Assembly: GCA_002327985.1 (NCBI GenBank)
Contig: DCVM01000096.1
Coordinates: 1-28,380, forward strand
Reading direction: 5' to 3'
DNA: 28,380 nucleotides
From: Syntrophaceae bacterium UBA2188
GTDB lineage: Bacteria > Desulfobacterota > BSN033 > UBA1163
Made by a program: the position numbers and the translations under genes
Notes under the pieces: generated by a model
Databases searched by the model: none
The model's input: the letters and a program-made list of their open reading frames with translations, nothing else
What the model was told of the DNA's origin: nothing
Part shown: piece by piece, positions 7,694 through 15,124 of the stretch
Position numbering within the stretch: the stretch's first letter is position 1
Layout of the letters: the number at the start of each line of letters is the position of its first letter

Positions 7694-8752
7694 TTAGGGT
7701 CCCAGTATCAGCTTGGAAGCTCCCTTGTCTGTTCCGAACCAGATACTATTCTTATCCTCGGCTGCACAAAATACTGTGTTACTCAACAATCCATCAGAAA
7801 CTGTCAAGGATTCCCATTGCCCTGTTGGAAGATCATAAATACTCACCCCATGATCTCTACAGATGAAGACCTTCTCCTTGGTCACAACAATAGAATGGAT
7901 TCCTCCCTTCTTCGATGAATCTGTGGACTCAATCCTTTTCCAACGGTCTGAAAAAGGATCATATTCAAAAAGAGTGCCTCCGATACCTCCTGCCCACATT
8001 TTCCGCCCTATACTCGCTAAGGATTTGATCTCTGTATCGGTCAACCCTTCCTTCTGAGAATAGGTCTTCCAGGTTTTTTTAGCCTTGTGGAAATGGCTAA
8101 TCCCTGCATTGGTTCCTATCCACAGGGAATCAGATTGGTTTAAAATGGAATTCACAAAATTCCCAGAAAGACCATCCTTCGTGGAACAAAAGGCCTTCCA
8201 TCCCTCTGTCTTCTTATCAAGGAGGGAAAGCCCTTTTTCCGATCCGACCCAGATCCATTCTCCATCTACAGCCATGGAGACAACCTTTTTGGCACGTCCA
8301 TCATTCGTATTGAAACGTTTCCACGGAGGGTTTTTCTGGGGATAATAATAGGAGATTCCACCCCCTCCAAATCCATAGAAATAGGTGCCGAACCAGATAC
8401 GATCCACATCCGGGACAATAGCAGAGACATGGTTATAGGAGGGAAGGTTTTTCCAGTTAATGCTTTTCCCATCGTCGACTTGATCCATGGGTTCCCCTTT
8501 GGTTGTATAAGCTTTGTAAATCTTTTTGGACTTATCATAGAGGGTGGCTCCTCCGCCATACGTTCCAAACCAGACCTCCTCACCTTGAACAGCAATGGCA
8601 TAAACCATTTCGCTTGAGAGACCGTCCTTGGGGGTGATGTGTTGGAAGGATAAGGGTCTCCTTAATGGACCGGCTTCAGCATGACACAAAGAGGAAAAAA
8701 AAAGAATGGAAGAAAAAAGAACCTGAATTAAGGATTGTAGGGCTGATTTCAT
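7694..8752 (-). CDS. Secreted seven-bladed Reg_prop beta-propeller protein
   Basis: This is a 352-residue protein. The first about 27 residues form a Sec signal peptide (hydrophobic LFSSILFFSSLCHA, cleavage after HAEA). The rest is seven repeats of about 40 residues, each with a 'W-[FIV]-G-T/S...G-[AIV]-S' strand: VWFGTYGGGATLYD, IWFGTYFYG, IWVGSEKGLSLLD, LWIGTNAGISHF, MWAGGIGGTLFEYD, VFICRDHGVSIYD and IWFGTDKGASKL. These are the two-component-regulator propeller repeats usually found as periplasmic sensors of hybrid histidine kinases. Here the protein ends straight after blade seven, with no membrane helix or kinase. It probably binds a ligand or partner in the periplasm. AGGAGG lies four bases before the ATG, and a good promoter precedes it. 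Confidence 0.85.
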   Translation of the reverse strand: MKSALQSLIQVLFSSILFFSSLCHAEAGPLRRPLSFQHITPKDGLSSEMVYAIAVQGEEVWFGTYGGGATLYDKSKKIYKAYTTKGEPMDQVDDGKSINWKNLPSYNHVSAIVPDVDRIWFGTYFYGFGGGGISYYYPQKNPPWKRFNTNDGRAKKVVSMAVDGEWIWVGSEKGLSLLDKKTEGWKAFCSTKDGLSGNFVNSILNQSDSLWIGTNAGISHFHKAKKTWKTYSQKEGLTDTEIKSLASIGRKMWAGGIGGTLFEYDPFSDRWKRIESTDSSKKGGIHSIVVTKEKVFICRDHGVSIYDLPTGQWESLTVSDGLLSNTVFCAAEDKNSIWFGTDKGASKLILGP

Positions 8753-8775
8753 TTTCCCTCCTGAAAATTTTACTA

Positions 8776-8804
8776 ATTATGTCGAATCAAATAAGAATTT
8801 TCAA
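8776..8804 (-). promoter_or_regulatory. Promoter of the propeller/DUF362 transcript
   Basis: On the minus strand TTGAAA (8799-8804) and CATAAT (8776-8781) are 17 bases apart, each matching 5 of 6 consensus bases. Transcription would begin near 8769, leaving a short leader of about 17 bases that contains the ribosome-binding site. Confidence 0.6.
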
Positions 8805-8868
8805 TAGTCCTTCCCATTTCATCCCTGGAAAAAATGCCACAGGACACAAAAAATATCATTAGCTTACC

Positions 8869-8897
8869 TTGACAATCTCCTTTTTGATGATTATCTA
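8869..8897 (+). promoter_or_regulatory. Candidate promoter of groES-groEL
   Basis: A perfect TTGACA (8869-8874) is followed after 17 bases by TATCTA (8892-8897), a weak -10. The leader would be about 175 bases. No CIRCE element (TTAGCACTC-N9-GAGTGCTAA) occurs anywhere in the 328-base gap between the divergent propeller and groES genes, and I see no clear sigma-32 promoter. Confidence 0.45.
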
Positions 8898-8999
8898 AAT
8901 ATCGACAATGAAAGGTTGCTTCTTATCTTTACCCAACCTATTTCATAAAAGGACCGTAACTAATTGAATTTAAATGATTTTAGATTTTGAGGAGGTGAT

Positions 9000-9023
9000 G
9001 TGATCTATCCAATCAAAATATAA
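9000..9023 (+). CDS. Possible seven-codon leader ORF before groES
   Basis: GAGGAGGTGAT, nearly the full complement of the 16S rRNA 3' end, is followed directly by GTG-ATC-TAT-CCA-ATC-AAA-ATA-TAA. This gives a 7-residue peptide ending 57 bases before the groES ATG. The ribosome site is far better than chance, but a functional peptide is unproven. It could instead be a standby ribosome site in the groES leader. Confidence 0.25.
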   Translation: MIYPIKI

Positions 9024-9080
9024 TTTTATTCCAAATTTTACCGATTTGAAAACCATTGAGCAAGAAAGGAGAAATAAAAG

Positions 9081-9374
9081 ATGAAGATTAGGCCATTACA
9101 GGACAGAGTGATTGTCAGACGACTCGAGGAGGAAGAAAAGACAAAAGGTGGGATCATCATCCCTGACACCGCCAAAGAGAAACCCCAGGAAGGGAAAGTC
9201 ATCGCTGTAGGGAAAGGGAAAACTACAGAAGATGGTAAGCTGATCCCCCTGGATGTGAAGGTTGGAGACAAAATTCTTTTTGGGAAGTATTCCGGCACAG
9301 AGATTAAGGTTGAGGGTGAAGAACTTCTCATCATGAGAGAAGAGGATATTTTAGGAATTATTGAAGGGAAATAA
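9081..9374 (+). CDS. groES: Co-chaperonin GroES (Hsp10)
   Basis: This 97-residue protein has the normal family length. It starts with the family N-terminus MKIRPLQDRVIVRR. The mobile loop that docks onto GroEL is at about residues 17-35 (EEEKTKGGIIIPDTAKEKPQ). The roof/base segments are VGDKILFGKYSGTEIK and EELLIMREEDILGII. It forms the heptameric lid of the GroEL folding chamber in the cytoplasm. AAAGGAG lies eight bases before the ATG. groEL follows after 40 bases, and the pair ends in one terminator, so they form a two-gene operon. Confidence 0.98.
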   Translation: MKIRPLQDRVIVRRLEEEEKTKGGIIIPDTAKEKPQEGKVIAVGKGKTTEDGKLIPLDVKVGDKILFGKYSGTEIKVEGEELLIMREEDILGIIEGK

Positions 9375-9414
9375 AAACAGATCTCAAATTATGAAGAAAT
9401 GGAGGTAAGTCAAA

Positions 9415-11061
9415 ATGGCAAAGGAACTGAAGTTTAGTCAAGAGGCCCGTAATGCAATATTACGGGGAGTCAATATCTTAGCGGATGTAGTGAAAGTCAC
9501 TCTGGGTCCAAAGGGAAGGAACGTCATATTAGAAAAATCCTTTGGATCGCCGACCGTCACCAAAGATGGCGTGACCGTGGCGAAAGAGATCGAATTGGAA
9601 GATAAGTTTGAGAACATAGGCGCCCAAATGGTTAAGGAAGTCGCCAGTAAAACCTCCGACACGGCAGGAGATGGGACGACCACGGCTACGGTCCTGGCCC
9701 AGGCTATTTATCGTGAAGGGTCGAAGGTGGTCGCAGCCGGTGCCAATCCAATGGATGTGAAACGCGGGATTGATCTGGCCGTCGAGGAAGTGATAAAAGA
9801 GTTAAAGAAATTGAGCAAACCGACGAAGGATCAGAAAGAGATTTCTCAAGTCGGGAAGATCTCTGCCAATAATGATGAAACCATTGGGAACATCATCGCA
9901 GAGGCGATGAACAAAGTGGGCAAAGAAGGTGTGATCACCGTAGAGGAAGCGAAGGGAATGGAGACAACGCTCGATGTGGTAGAGGGGATGCAATTCGATC
10001 GAGGATATCTCTCTCCTTACTTTGTCACTGATCCTGAGAAGATGGTAGCAGTGCTCGAAGATGTCTATATCCTTCTCAACGAGAAAAAGATCTCTAACAT
10101 GAAGGATATGCTTCCCATCCTGGAACAGATTGCCAAGATGGGAAAGCCCCTTTTAATCCTTTCTGAGGATGTGGAAGGAGAAGCCCTAGCTACTTTGGTG
10201 GTCAATAAACTTCGTGGAACCCTCAAATGTTGTGCTGTGAAGGCCCCCGGTTTTGGAGATCGCAGGAAGGCGATGCTGGAGGATATCGCTATTCTCACCG
10301 GAGGAAGAATGATTTCAGAAGACCTGGGCATTAAATTGGAAAATATCAAATTGAATGATTTAGGCAGGGCAAAACGGATCACCATAGATAAAGACAATAC
10401 GACCATCGTCGATGGGGCAGGAGACAAAGACGATATCGAGGCAAGGGTAAAACAGATCCGTGCCCAGATCGAAGAGACCACATCCGATTATGATCGGGAG
10501 AAACTTCAAGAACGCCTCGCTAAGATCATCGGCGGAGTAGCCGTCATCAATGTGGGTGCAGCCACGGAGACCGAAATGAAGGAAAAGAAGGCCCGCGTCG
10601 AAGATGCCCTGAACGCAACCCGGGCCGCGGTAGAGGAAGGAATTGTTCCGGGGGGTGGTGTGGCCTACCTCCGTTGCCTTTCCGCACTGGATAAGATGAA
10701 ATTAGAAGGAGACATGAAGATGGGGGTCGATCTTGTGAAGAGGGCCTTAGAAGAGCCTATCCGCCAGATCGCCAATAATGCGGGTCAGGAAGGCTCTGTA
10801 GTAACGGAGAAAGTGAGGAACGAGAAAGGAGCCTTTGGATTCGACGCTGCACAGGATGAGTATACAGATATGATCAAGGCAGGGATCATCGATCCTACCA
10901 AAGTGGTCAGGCTGGCCCTTCAAAATGCGGCTTCCGTCGCATCGTTGATGATCACCACAGAAGCCGTTGTGGCCGAGAAACCAGAAAAGAAAGCCCCTTA
11001 TCCCGCAATGCCTCCGGGTGGTGGAATGGGTGGAATGGGCGGAATGGGTGATATGTACTAA
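9415..11061 (+). CDS. groEL: Chaperonin GroEL (Hsp60)
   Basis: This 548-residue protein has the full usual length. The ATP site is visible as VTLGPKGRNV (residues 29-38) and GDGTTTATVLAQ (86-97), with the catalytic Asp in IEARVKQIRAQIEETTSDYD downstream. The apical substrate-binding region includes ILEQIAKMGKPLLIL. The C-terminal equatorial signature is AAVEEGIVPGGGVAYLR, and the protein ends in the flexible GGM repeat tail (GGMGGMGGMGDMY) that lies inside the cavity. The double-ring chaperonin folds cytosolic proteins with GroES. GGAGGT precedes the ATG. It is the last gene of its operon, with an intrinsic terminator 25 bases after the stop. Confidence 0.99.
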   Translation: MAKELKFSQEARNAILRGVNILADVVKVTLGPKGRNVILEKSFGSPTVTKDGVTVAKEIELEDKFENIGAQMVKEVASKTSDTAGDGTTTATVLAQAIYREGSKVVAAGANPMDVKRGIDLAVEEVIKELKKLSKPTKDQKEISQVGKISANNDETIGNIIAEAMNKVGKEGVITVEEAKGMETTLDVVEGMQFDRGYLSPYFVTDPEKMVAVLEDVYILLNEKKISNMKDMLPILEQIAKMGKPLLILSEDVEGEALATLVVNKLRGTLKCCAVKAPGFGDRRKAMLEDIAILTGGRMISEDLGIKLENIKLNDLGRAKRITIDKDNTTIVDGAGDKDDIEARVKQIRAQIEETTSDYDREKLQERLAKIIGGVAVINVGAATETEMKEKKARVEDALNATRAAVEEGIVPGGGVAYLRCLSALDKMKLEGDMKMGVDLVKRALEEPIRQIANNAGQEGSVVTEKVRNEKGAFGFDAAQDEYTDMIKAGIIDPTKVVRLALQNAASVASLMITTEAVVAEKPEKKAPYPAMPPGGGMGGMGGMGDMY

Positions 11062-11085
11062 GATTCGATCTATATTGAGTCCAGG

Positions 11086-11130
11086 AAAAGGGCTTGGGAG
11101 ATTGGAATCCTTTCTCCCAAGCCCTTTTTA
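11086..11130 (+). terminator. Intrinsic terminator of groES-groEL
   Basis: A 16-base arm AAAAGGGCTTGGGAGA (11086-11101) pairs perfectly with TCTCCCAAGCCCTTTT (11113-11128) around an 11-base loop and runs into a T-tract. This is a strong rho-independent terminator. Confidence 0.93.
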
Positions 11131-11168
11131 TTTCAATCTTTTCAAAAGGTTCCTTACTTAAGATAACA

Positions 11169-11207
11169 TAACTTTTTTCTAAAAATTCCTTAACTTTTTA
11201 AAAATTC
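11169..11207. repeat. AT-rich direct repeat upstream of the LysR gene
   Basis: TAACTTTTT followed by AAAAATTC occurs twice, starting at 11169 (with three extra bases inside) and at 11191. The 22-base offset is two helical turns. The second copy contains the dyad TTTTTAAAAA. It may be a regulator-binding site or a curved-DNA element. The rest of 11131-11344 is AT-rich and non-coding. Confidence 0.35.
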
Positions 11208-11305
11208 TATTGTCTTTAGATAGAAGAAAGAAAACAAGAGCATCCAAACAATTGGGATGAAGTGGCTGTAACTATTTAATTATATTATTTAAATTAAATT
11301 TTTTC

Positions 11306-11334
11306 TTGCATTCATAGAGAAAGGGGTTTAATAT
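11306..11334 (+). promoter_or_regulatory. Promoter of the LysR-tol gene cluster
   Basis: TTGCAT (11306-11311) and TAATAT (11329-11334) are separated by 17 bases. Transcription would start near 11341, only about four bases before the GTG at 11345. This bears on which start codon the LysR gene uses. Confidence 0.5.
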
Positions 11335-11344
11335 ATTTTACGTA

Positions 11345-12268
11345 GTGGAAAGAAAACCATTGCAAATTGATTTTCGACATCTGGAAACTTTTTGCCGCGT
11401 GGCTAATTTAAAAAGTTTCTCCAAGGCGGCTGACGATCTTTTCCTCACCCAACCCACGGTCAGTGGCCACATCCTTTCTTTGGAACAGTCCCTTTCCCTG
11501 CGCCTCTTCGACAGGACGAGCAGGGAGGTTCATCTTACCAAGGCCGGTGAGGTCTTCCTGGAATATGCTTCAAAAATTTTGTCTTTTCGCAAAGATTTGC
11601 TTAATGCGCTGAGTGAATTCTCACAGGGAATCAGAGGAGAACTTTCCTTAGGGGCAAGCACCATTCCAGGAGAGTATCTCCTCCCTAAACTCATGGGGGA
11701 TTTTAAAGGGGAACATCCCGATCATGTCATTTCCCTCCAGATTGCGGATACCAAAGAAATTATTCAATCTCTCCTCCAAGACCGCATCGAGTTTGGCGTC
11801 ATCGGAGCCAAGTTAAACCACCCCTCCCTTCACTTCGAAAAATATGAAGACGATGTAATTATCGTGGTCGCCCCCCGTGATCACCCCCTGGCCCGAAAAA
11901 AAAGAGCGTCTCTTGAAGACCTTCTGAAGGAACCTTGGATCGTTCGGGAGGAGGGCTCTGGAACCCAGATGGCCGTTGAAAAGGCCTTAAGGAAGAAGGG
12001 CAAAAGTCTAAAACAATTTAATGTGGTCATGGAAATGGGAAGTACCTCTTCCGTTAAGGAAGGGGTGAAGGCTAAATTAGGTCTCGCTTTCCTCTCCCGA
12101 AGGGCCACAGAAGAAGAATTAAAGCGTGGGTTCCTCACCTTCATTGAGGTAGAAGAAATTGATCCCATCTCTCGACAAATTTATATTGTTTTCCATCGGG
12201 GGAGAACCCTTTCACCGATCGGAATGGAATTCCTACGATTCCTTAAATTGAAGAGGGAGAACCATTGA
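11345..12268 (+). CDS. LysR-family regulator, CysB/selenium-metabolism type
   Basis: This is a 307-residue protein. The N-terminal winged helix-turn-helix spans about residues 10-68 (FRHLETFCRVANLKSFSKAA, then LTQPTVSGHI, then LFDRTSREVHLTKAG). The C-terminal periplasmic-binding-like effector domain opens with RGELSLGASTIPGEYLLPKL and continues to about residue 300. The 'GASTIPGEYLLP' form is typical of the CysB-like subgroup annotated as selenium-metabolism-associated LysR in anaerobes; that sub-assignment is from memory and tentative. The GTG at 11345 is the longest start. A TTG at 11360, with GGAAAG seven bases upstream, would give the more usual short N-terminus and fits the predicted transcript start. 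The next gene begins one base after the stop, so the two are co-transcribed. Confidence 0.88.
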   Translation: MERKPLQIDFRHLETFCRVANLKSFSKAADDLFLTQPTVSGHILSLEQSLSLRLFDRTSREVHLTKAGEVFLEYASKILSFRKDLLNALSEFSQGIRGELSLGASTIPGEYLLPKLMGDFKGEHPDHVISLQIADTKEIIQSLLQDRIEFGVIGAKLNHPSLHFEKYEDDVIIVVAPRDHPLARKKRASLEDLLKEPWIVREEGSGTQMAVEKALRKKGKSLKQFNVVMEMGSTSSVKEGVKAKLGLAFLSRRATEEELKRGFLTFIEVEEIDPISRQIYIVFHRGRTLSPIGMEFLRFLKLKRENH

Positions 12269-12269
12269 G

Positions 12270-13010
12270 ATGGTTTCTCTGAGACAACCTGGCGCTGATC
12301 GTTTGTTAAAAATGGGTGGAGTCTCCCTGGTCATCCATATTGCCTTGGCGGTCTTTCTTAATCTCAATCCATGGTCAACGATCATTAAAGTTCGACCAAC
12401 GGCCTACACGGTAACTCTCATGCCCGTCTCCATTCCTGAACCCGAAATTCAAAAGGCCCCTATCCCGCCCACTCCCAAGGAAGAAAAGGTAAAACCTGTT
12501 GAAAAGATCAAACCTGCTGAAAAACCCAAAAAAGAGGACATCGTTGAAAAGGTTAAGAAAAAGGAAATAGACAAAGAGTCCATGAAGCGTCTTCACGAAA
12601 CCCTCGAAGGAATCCGAAAGGAGGTGGCCCTCGATGAGATTCGCAAGAAAGTGGCTCTTCGTGAGCCAGTGGAGGAAAAAACTCCTGTCCCTCCTCAAAG
12701 CAAAGGCCCTTTGACGTCGAAATACGATTTGGAAAAAATTTATGGCGATCTTATTGAGTCGAAAATTAAAGGGGCGTGGACGATCCCAGAAAATCTTATT
12801 AAAGAAATGGTTGACTTAGAGACCATAATCGTTTTAATAATAACATTGGATGGAACAATCCAAAAAGTGTGGTTTGAAAAAAAGTCTGGGAATACTCTTT
12901 ATGATCAGAGTGCCATGCGGGCCATAAAAAAAGCAGAGCCCTTGCCTCCCATTCCCAAAGAATTGGGCAAGAATAGTCTTGAATGTGTAATCAGGTTTAC
13001 TCCGGATTAA
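12270..13010 (+). CDS. tolA: TonB/TolA-like energy-transducing protein
   Basis: This is a 246-residue protein. It has one membrane helix at about residues 14-34 (MGGVSLVIHIALAVFLNLNPW), then a Pro/Lys/Glu-rich periplasm-spanning segment (about 50-145), then a TonB-type C-terminal domain (about 155-246: SKIKGAWTIPENL...LDGTIQKVWFEKKSGNTLYDQSAMRAIKKAEPLPPIP). Such proteins carry inner-membrane proton-motive energy to outer-membrane partners. Lying directly before tolB, pal and cpoB, it is most likely the TolA of this Tol-Pal system; calling it TonB is the alternative. The usual motor genes tolQ and tolR are not here. GGGAGA lies nine bases before the ATG, which begins one base after the LysR stop. 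Confidence 0.78.
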   Translation: MVSLRQPGADRLLKMGGVSLVIHIALAVFLNLNPWSTIIKVRPTAYTVTLMPVSIPEPEIQKAPIPPTPKEEKVKPVEKIKPAEKPKKEDIVEKVKKKEIDKESMKRLHETLEGIRKEVALDEIRKKVALREPVEEKTPVPPQSKGPLTSKYDLEKIYGDLIESKIKGAWTIPENLIKEMVDLETIIVLIITLDGTIQKVWFEKKSGNTLYDQSAMRAIKKAEPLPPIPKELGKNSLECVIRFTPD

Positions 13011-13012
13011 AC

Positions 13013-14317
13013 ATGATCAATTACTTCACTCTCGTCTGTTTTGTATTCCTTATCTTTGCTCCCATTGCTGAAGCCAGGATATACCTCGATATCAATGCTC
13101 CGACCTTTGTCCAAATTCCCATCGTTCTTACAAAATGGAAATCGGTGGGCAGGACTCCTTCTTCTCTTTCAGATAAGATTTATGAGATTCTGGCCAATGA
13201 TCTCACCCTCTCCGGTTTTTTTAAGGTGATCGATATCCCTCAGCTTCCCCCTCCCCTGCGTGAAAAAGAAGGAGTTTCAAATGAGCGTTCGTTGCAAGAA
13301 TGGGTTTCCTCAGGGGGAGAAATTCTTCTGTCCGGAGAGACTCTCTTGGAATCCGATGGTCTCAATTTCAAGTTAAAATTTCATCTGTTTGATTTAGTGG
13401 AGCAAAAACACATCGTTGGAAAACAATATGAAGGCCCTCTCCCGGCCCTACGCTCTGCTGTCCATCGCATCGCGGATGAAGTCATTCTCCAAATCACAGG
13501 GGAGAAGGGCGTTCACAACACAAAAATTGCCTACTCGGTTCTCCAAGGGTCGGGCAAGGAAATCTTCATTGCCGATTTCGATGGCGCCAACATTCGACCC
13601 CTGACTCGAAACCAATCCATCAACCTTTCGCCAGCCTGGTCGCCAGATGGCAAAAAAATTGCCTTCACCTCTTATCTCAAACGGAATACGGATCTCTACC
13701 TGATTGATGTGGACGGCAAAAATCTTCAGCGATTCTTGTCCTATCCAGGATTGAATGCCTCCCCATCCTGGTCCCCTGATGGAAAACAGATCGCACTCAT
13801 GTTGGGAATGCAGGGAAAGTCAGATATCTTTCTGGTCGACGCGAACGGGGGAAACCCAAGGAGGCTGACGAAGGGACATGGTAATGAGGCTTCGCCCACA
13901 TGGTCTTCCGATGGAGAGTGGATCGCTTTCGTCTCTGACCGATCTGGTTCCCCACAAATCTATGTGATGGCCCGGGATGGGTCCAAGGTGCGCCGTTTGA
14001 CTTTTGAAGGATCTTACAATACCAACCCCTCCTGGTCACCCAAAGGGGATCGGATCGCTTTTTGTGGAAGGGCAGAGGGCCGTTTCCACATCTTTACCAT
14101 TGGAAGTGACGGGTCAGGGCTCCGGAGGATGACACCCAATTCTGGAAATAACGAAAACCCCTGTTGGTCCCCCGATGGCCGTTACATTGCTTTTAGCTCT
14201 ACCCGCACGGGAGCCTCAAAAATTTTCATTATGAATGCGAACGGATTTAATCAGCGAAGTTTAACGTCATCGAAAGGAGGTGAGTCCGGTCCAGCTTGGT
14301 CAAGGCGATTGGAATAA
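13013..14317 (+). CDS. tolB: Tol-Pal system protein TolB
   Basis: This is a 434-residue periplasmic protein. A Sec signal peptide covers about residues 1-22 (YFTLVCFVFLIFAPIAEA). The mature N-terminal domain (about 23-165) is the TolB-N domain (LANDLTLSGFFKVID). The C-terminal six-bladed propeller shows repeated [AST]W-S-P-D-G-x-x-IAF motifs (AWSPDGKKIAFTS, SWSPDGKQIAL, TWSSDGEWIAF, SWSPKGDRIAF, CWSPDGRYIAF). TolB binds Pal and helps constrict the outer membrane during division. The frame is open to an ATG at 12983 inside tolA, but the ATG at 13013 gives the proper signal peptide and lies two bases after the tolA stop, suggesting coupled translation. Confidence 0.95.
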   Translation: MINYFTLVCFVFLIFAPIAEARIYLDINAPTFVQIPIVLTKWKSVGRTPSSLSDKIYEILANDLTLSGFFKVIDIPQLPPPLREKEGVSNERSLQEWVSSGGEILLSGETLLESDGLNFKLKFHLFDLVEQKHIVGKQYEGPLPALRSAVHRIADEVILQITGEKGVHNTKIAYSVLQGSGKEIFIADFDGANIRPLTRNQSINLSPAWSPDGKKIAFTSYLKRNTDLYLIDVDGKNLQRFLSYPGLNASPSWSPDGKQIALMLGMQGKSDIFLVDANGGNPRRLTKGHGNEASPTWSSDGEWIAFVSDRSGSPQIYVMARDGSKVRRLTFEGSYNTNPSWSPKGDRIAFCGRAEGRFHIFTIGSDGSGLRRMTPNSGNNENPCWSPDGRYIAFSSTRTGASKIFIMNANGFNQRSLTSSKGGESGPAWSRRLE

Positions 14318-14377
14318 ACCCCGTTAGAAAGGATGGGACGGTGACTCCTACCTTTTTTCTAAGGGATTGAAGCTTTA

Positions 14378-14420
14378 TGATAAAATATCCCCCGTAAAAG
14401 ACGGGGATTTCTACCGGGGT
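14378..14420 (+). promoter_or_regulatory. Extended -10 and alternative hairpins before pal
   Basis: TGATAAAAT (14378-14386) is an extended -10. Just downstream CCCCGT (14390-14395) can pair with ACGGGG (14401-14406) around AAAAG. Its CCCC can alternatively pair with the GGGG of CCGGGGT at 14414-14420. This could set a separate pal transcript or a processing site within the tol operon. Confidence 0.35.
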
Positions 14421-14460
14421 AAACCAAAGCTTTCAAAATCATTGATTAAGGGAGGTTAGC

Positions 14461-15045
14461 ATGACTAAAAAATGTCTTATCATCACCATTCTTATCCTTT
14501 GTGTGGGTCTGGTCCTGACGGGTTGTCCGAAAAAAACGGTCGTGAAAGAAGAACCGTCCGTCAAGAAAGAAGAAGCGACCAAGGCTGAAGCAGAACGTAT
14601 AGCAAAGGAAAGAGAGACGAAGGCAAAAGAAGAAGCGGCTAAAAAAACATTCGAAGACACGTTGGTCGCAAAAAAGGAACCCGGCATCGAAGGGGTGGTT
14701 TTTGAAAGTTCTCTACTCAAGGACATTCACTTTGATTTTGATAAATATGACGTCCGCCTTGGGGATGTTCCTATCTTGAAAGAAAATGCAGCCCTTTTGC
14801 AAAAATATCCTAAGATCAAGATTCAAATCGAGGGCCATTGTGATGAAAGAGGAACCATTGAATACAACCTCGCTCTCGGAGAAAGGCGGGCTAACAGCAC
14901 AAAAAATTACCTTGTCTCCCTGGGTATTTCTCCAGAACGTATTTCTACGATCAGTTATGGAAAGGAAAAACCCTTAGATCCTGGTCATCATGAGGAGGCC
15001 TGGACAAAAAACCGTAGGGCCCATACCATTATCACAGCTAAATAA
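14461..15045 (+). CDS. pal: Peptidoglycan-associated lipoprotein Pal
   Basis: This is a 194-residue lipoprotein. A signal peptide with lipobox LTGC puts the lipidated Cys at residue 21. A Lys/Glu/Ala-rich linker spans about 25-75, and an OmpA-like peptidoglycan-binding domain spans about 80-194. Key motifs are HFDFDKYDVR, EGHCDERGTIEYNLALGERRA (with the Asp and Arg that hold meso-diaminopimelate) and the closing KNRRAHTII. It tethers the outer membrane to peptidoglycan and exchanges with TolB. The ribosome site AAGGGAGG lies five bases before the ATG. The longer-than-usual charged linker is the only oddity. Confidence 0.95.
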   Translation: MTKKCLIITILILCVGLVLTGCPKKTVVKEEPSVKKEEATKAEAERIAKERETKAKEEAAKKTFEDTLVAKKEPGIEGVVFESSLLKDIHFDFDKYDVRLGDVPILKENAALLQKYPKIKIQIEGHCDERGTIEYNLALGERRANSTKNYLVSLGISPERISTISYGKEKPLDPGHHEEAWTKNRRAHTIITAK

Positions 15046-15056
15046 TGAGGGGAAGG

Positions 15057-15088
15057 CTCTTCGGGGAGGATCGACCCTCCCCGAAGAG
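15057..15088 (+). promoter_or_regulatory. Strong hairpin between pal and cpoB
   Basis: CTCTTCGGGGAGG (15057-15069) pairs perfectly with CCTCCCCGAAGAG (15076-15088) around a six-base loop, 13 base pairs in all. No T-run follows, so it is more likely an mRNA-stabilising or processing structure than a terminator. It begins 11 bases after the pal stop. Confidence 0.65.
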
Positions 15089-15124
15089 AGGTTGTCCGTT
15101 AAACCCTTGCGAAAAGGTGAAGAG

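Noticed and set aside
8753..9080. CIRCE/HrcA or sigma-32 control of groES
   Set aside because: No TTAGCACTC-N9-GAGTGCTAA and no convincing heat-shock promoter were found; only a sigma-70-like site is supportable.
14990..15124. Longer N-terminus for cpoB starting inside pal
   Set aside because: The extension overlaps pal coding sequence and a hairpin and would bury the lipoprotein signal; the ATG at 15125 fits better.
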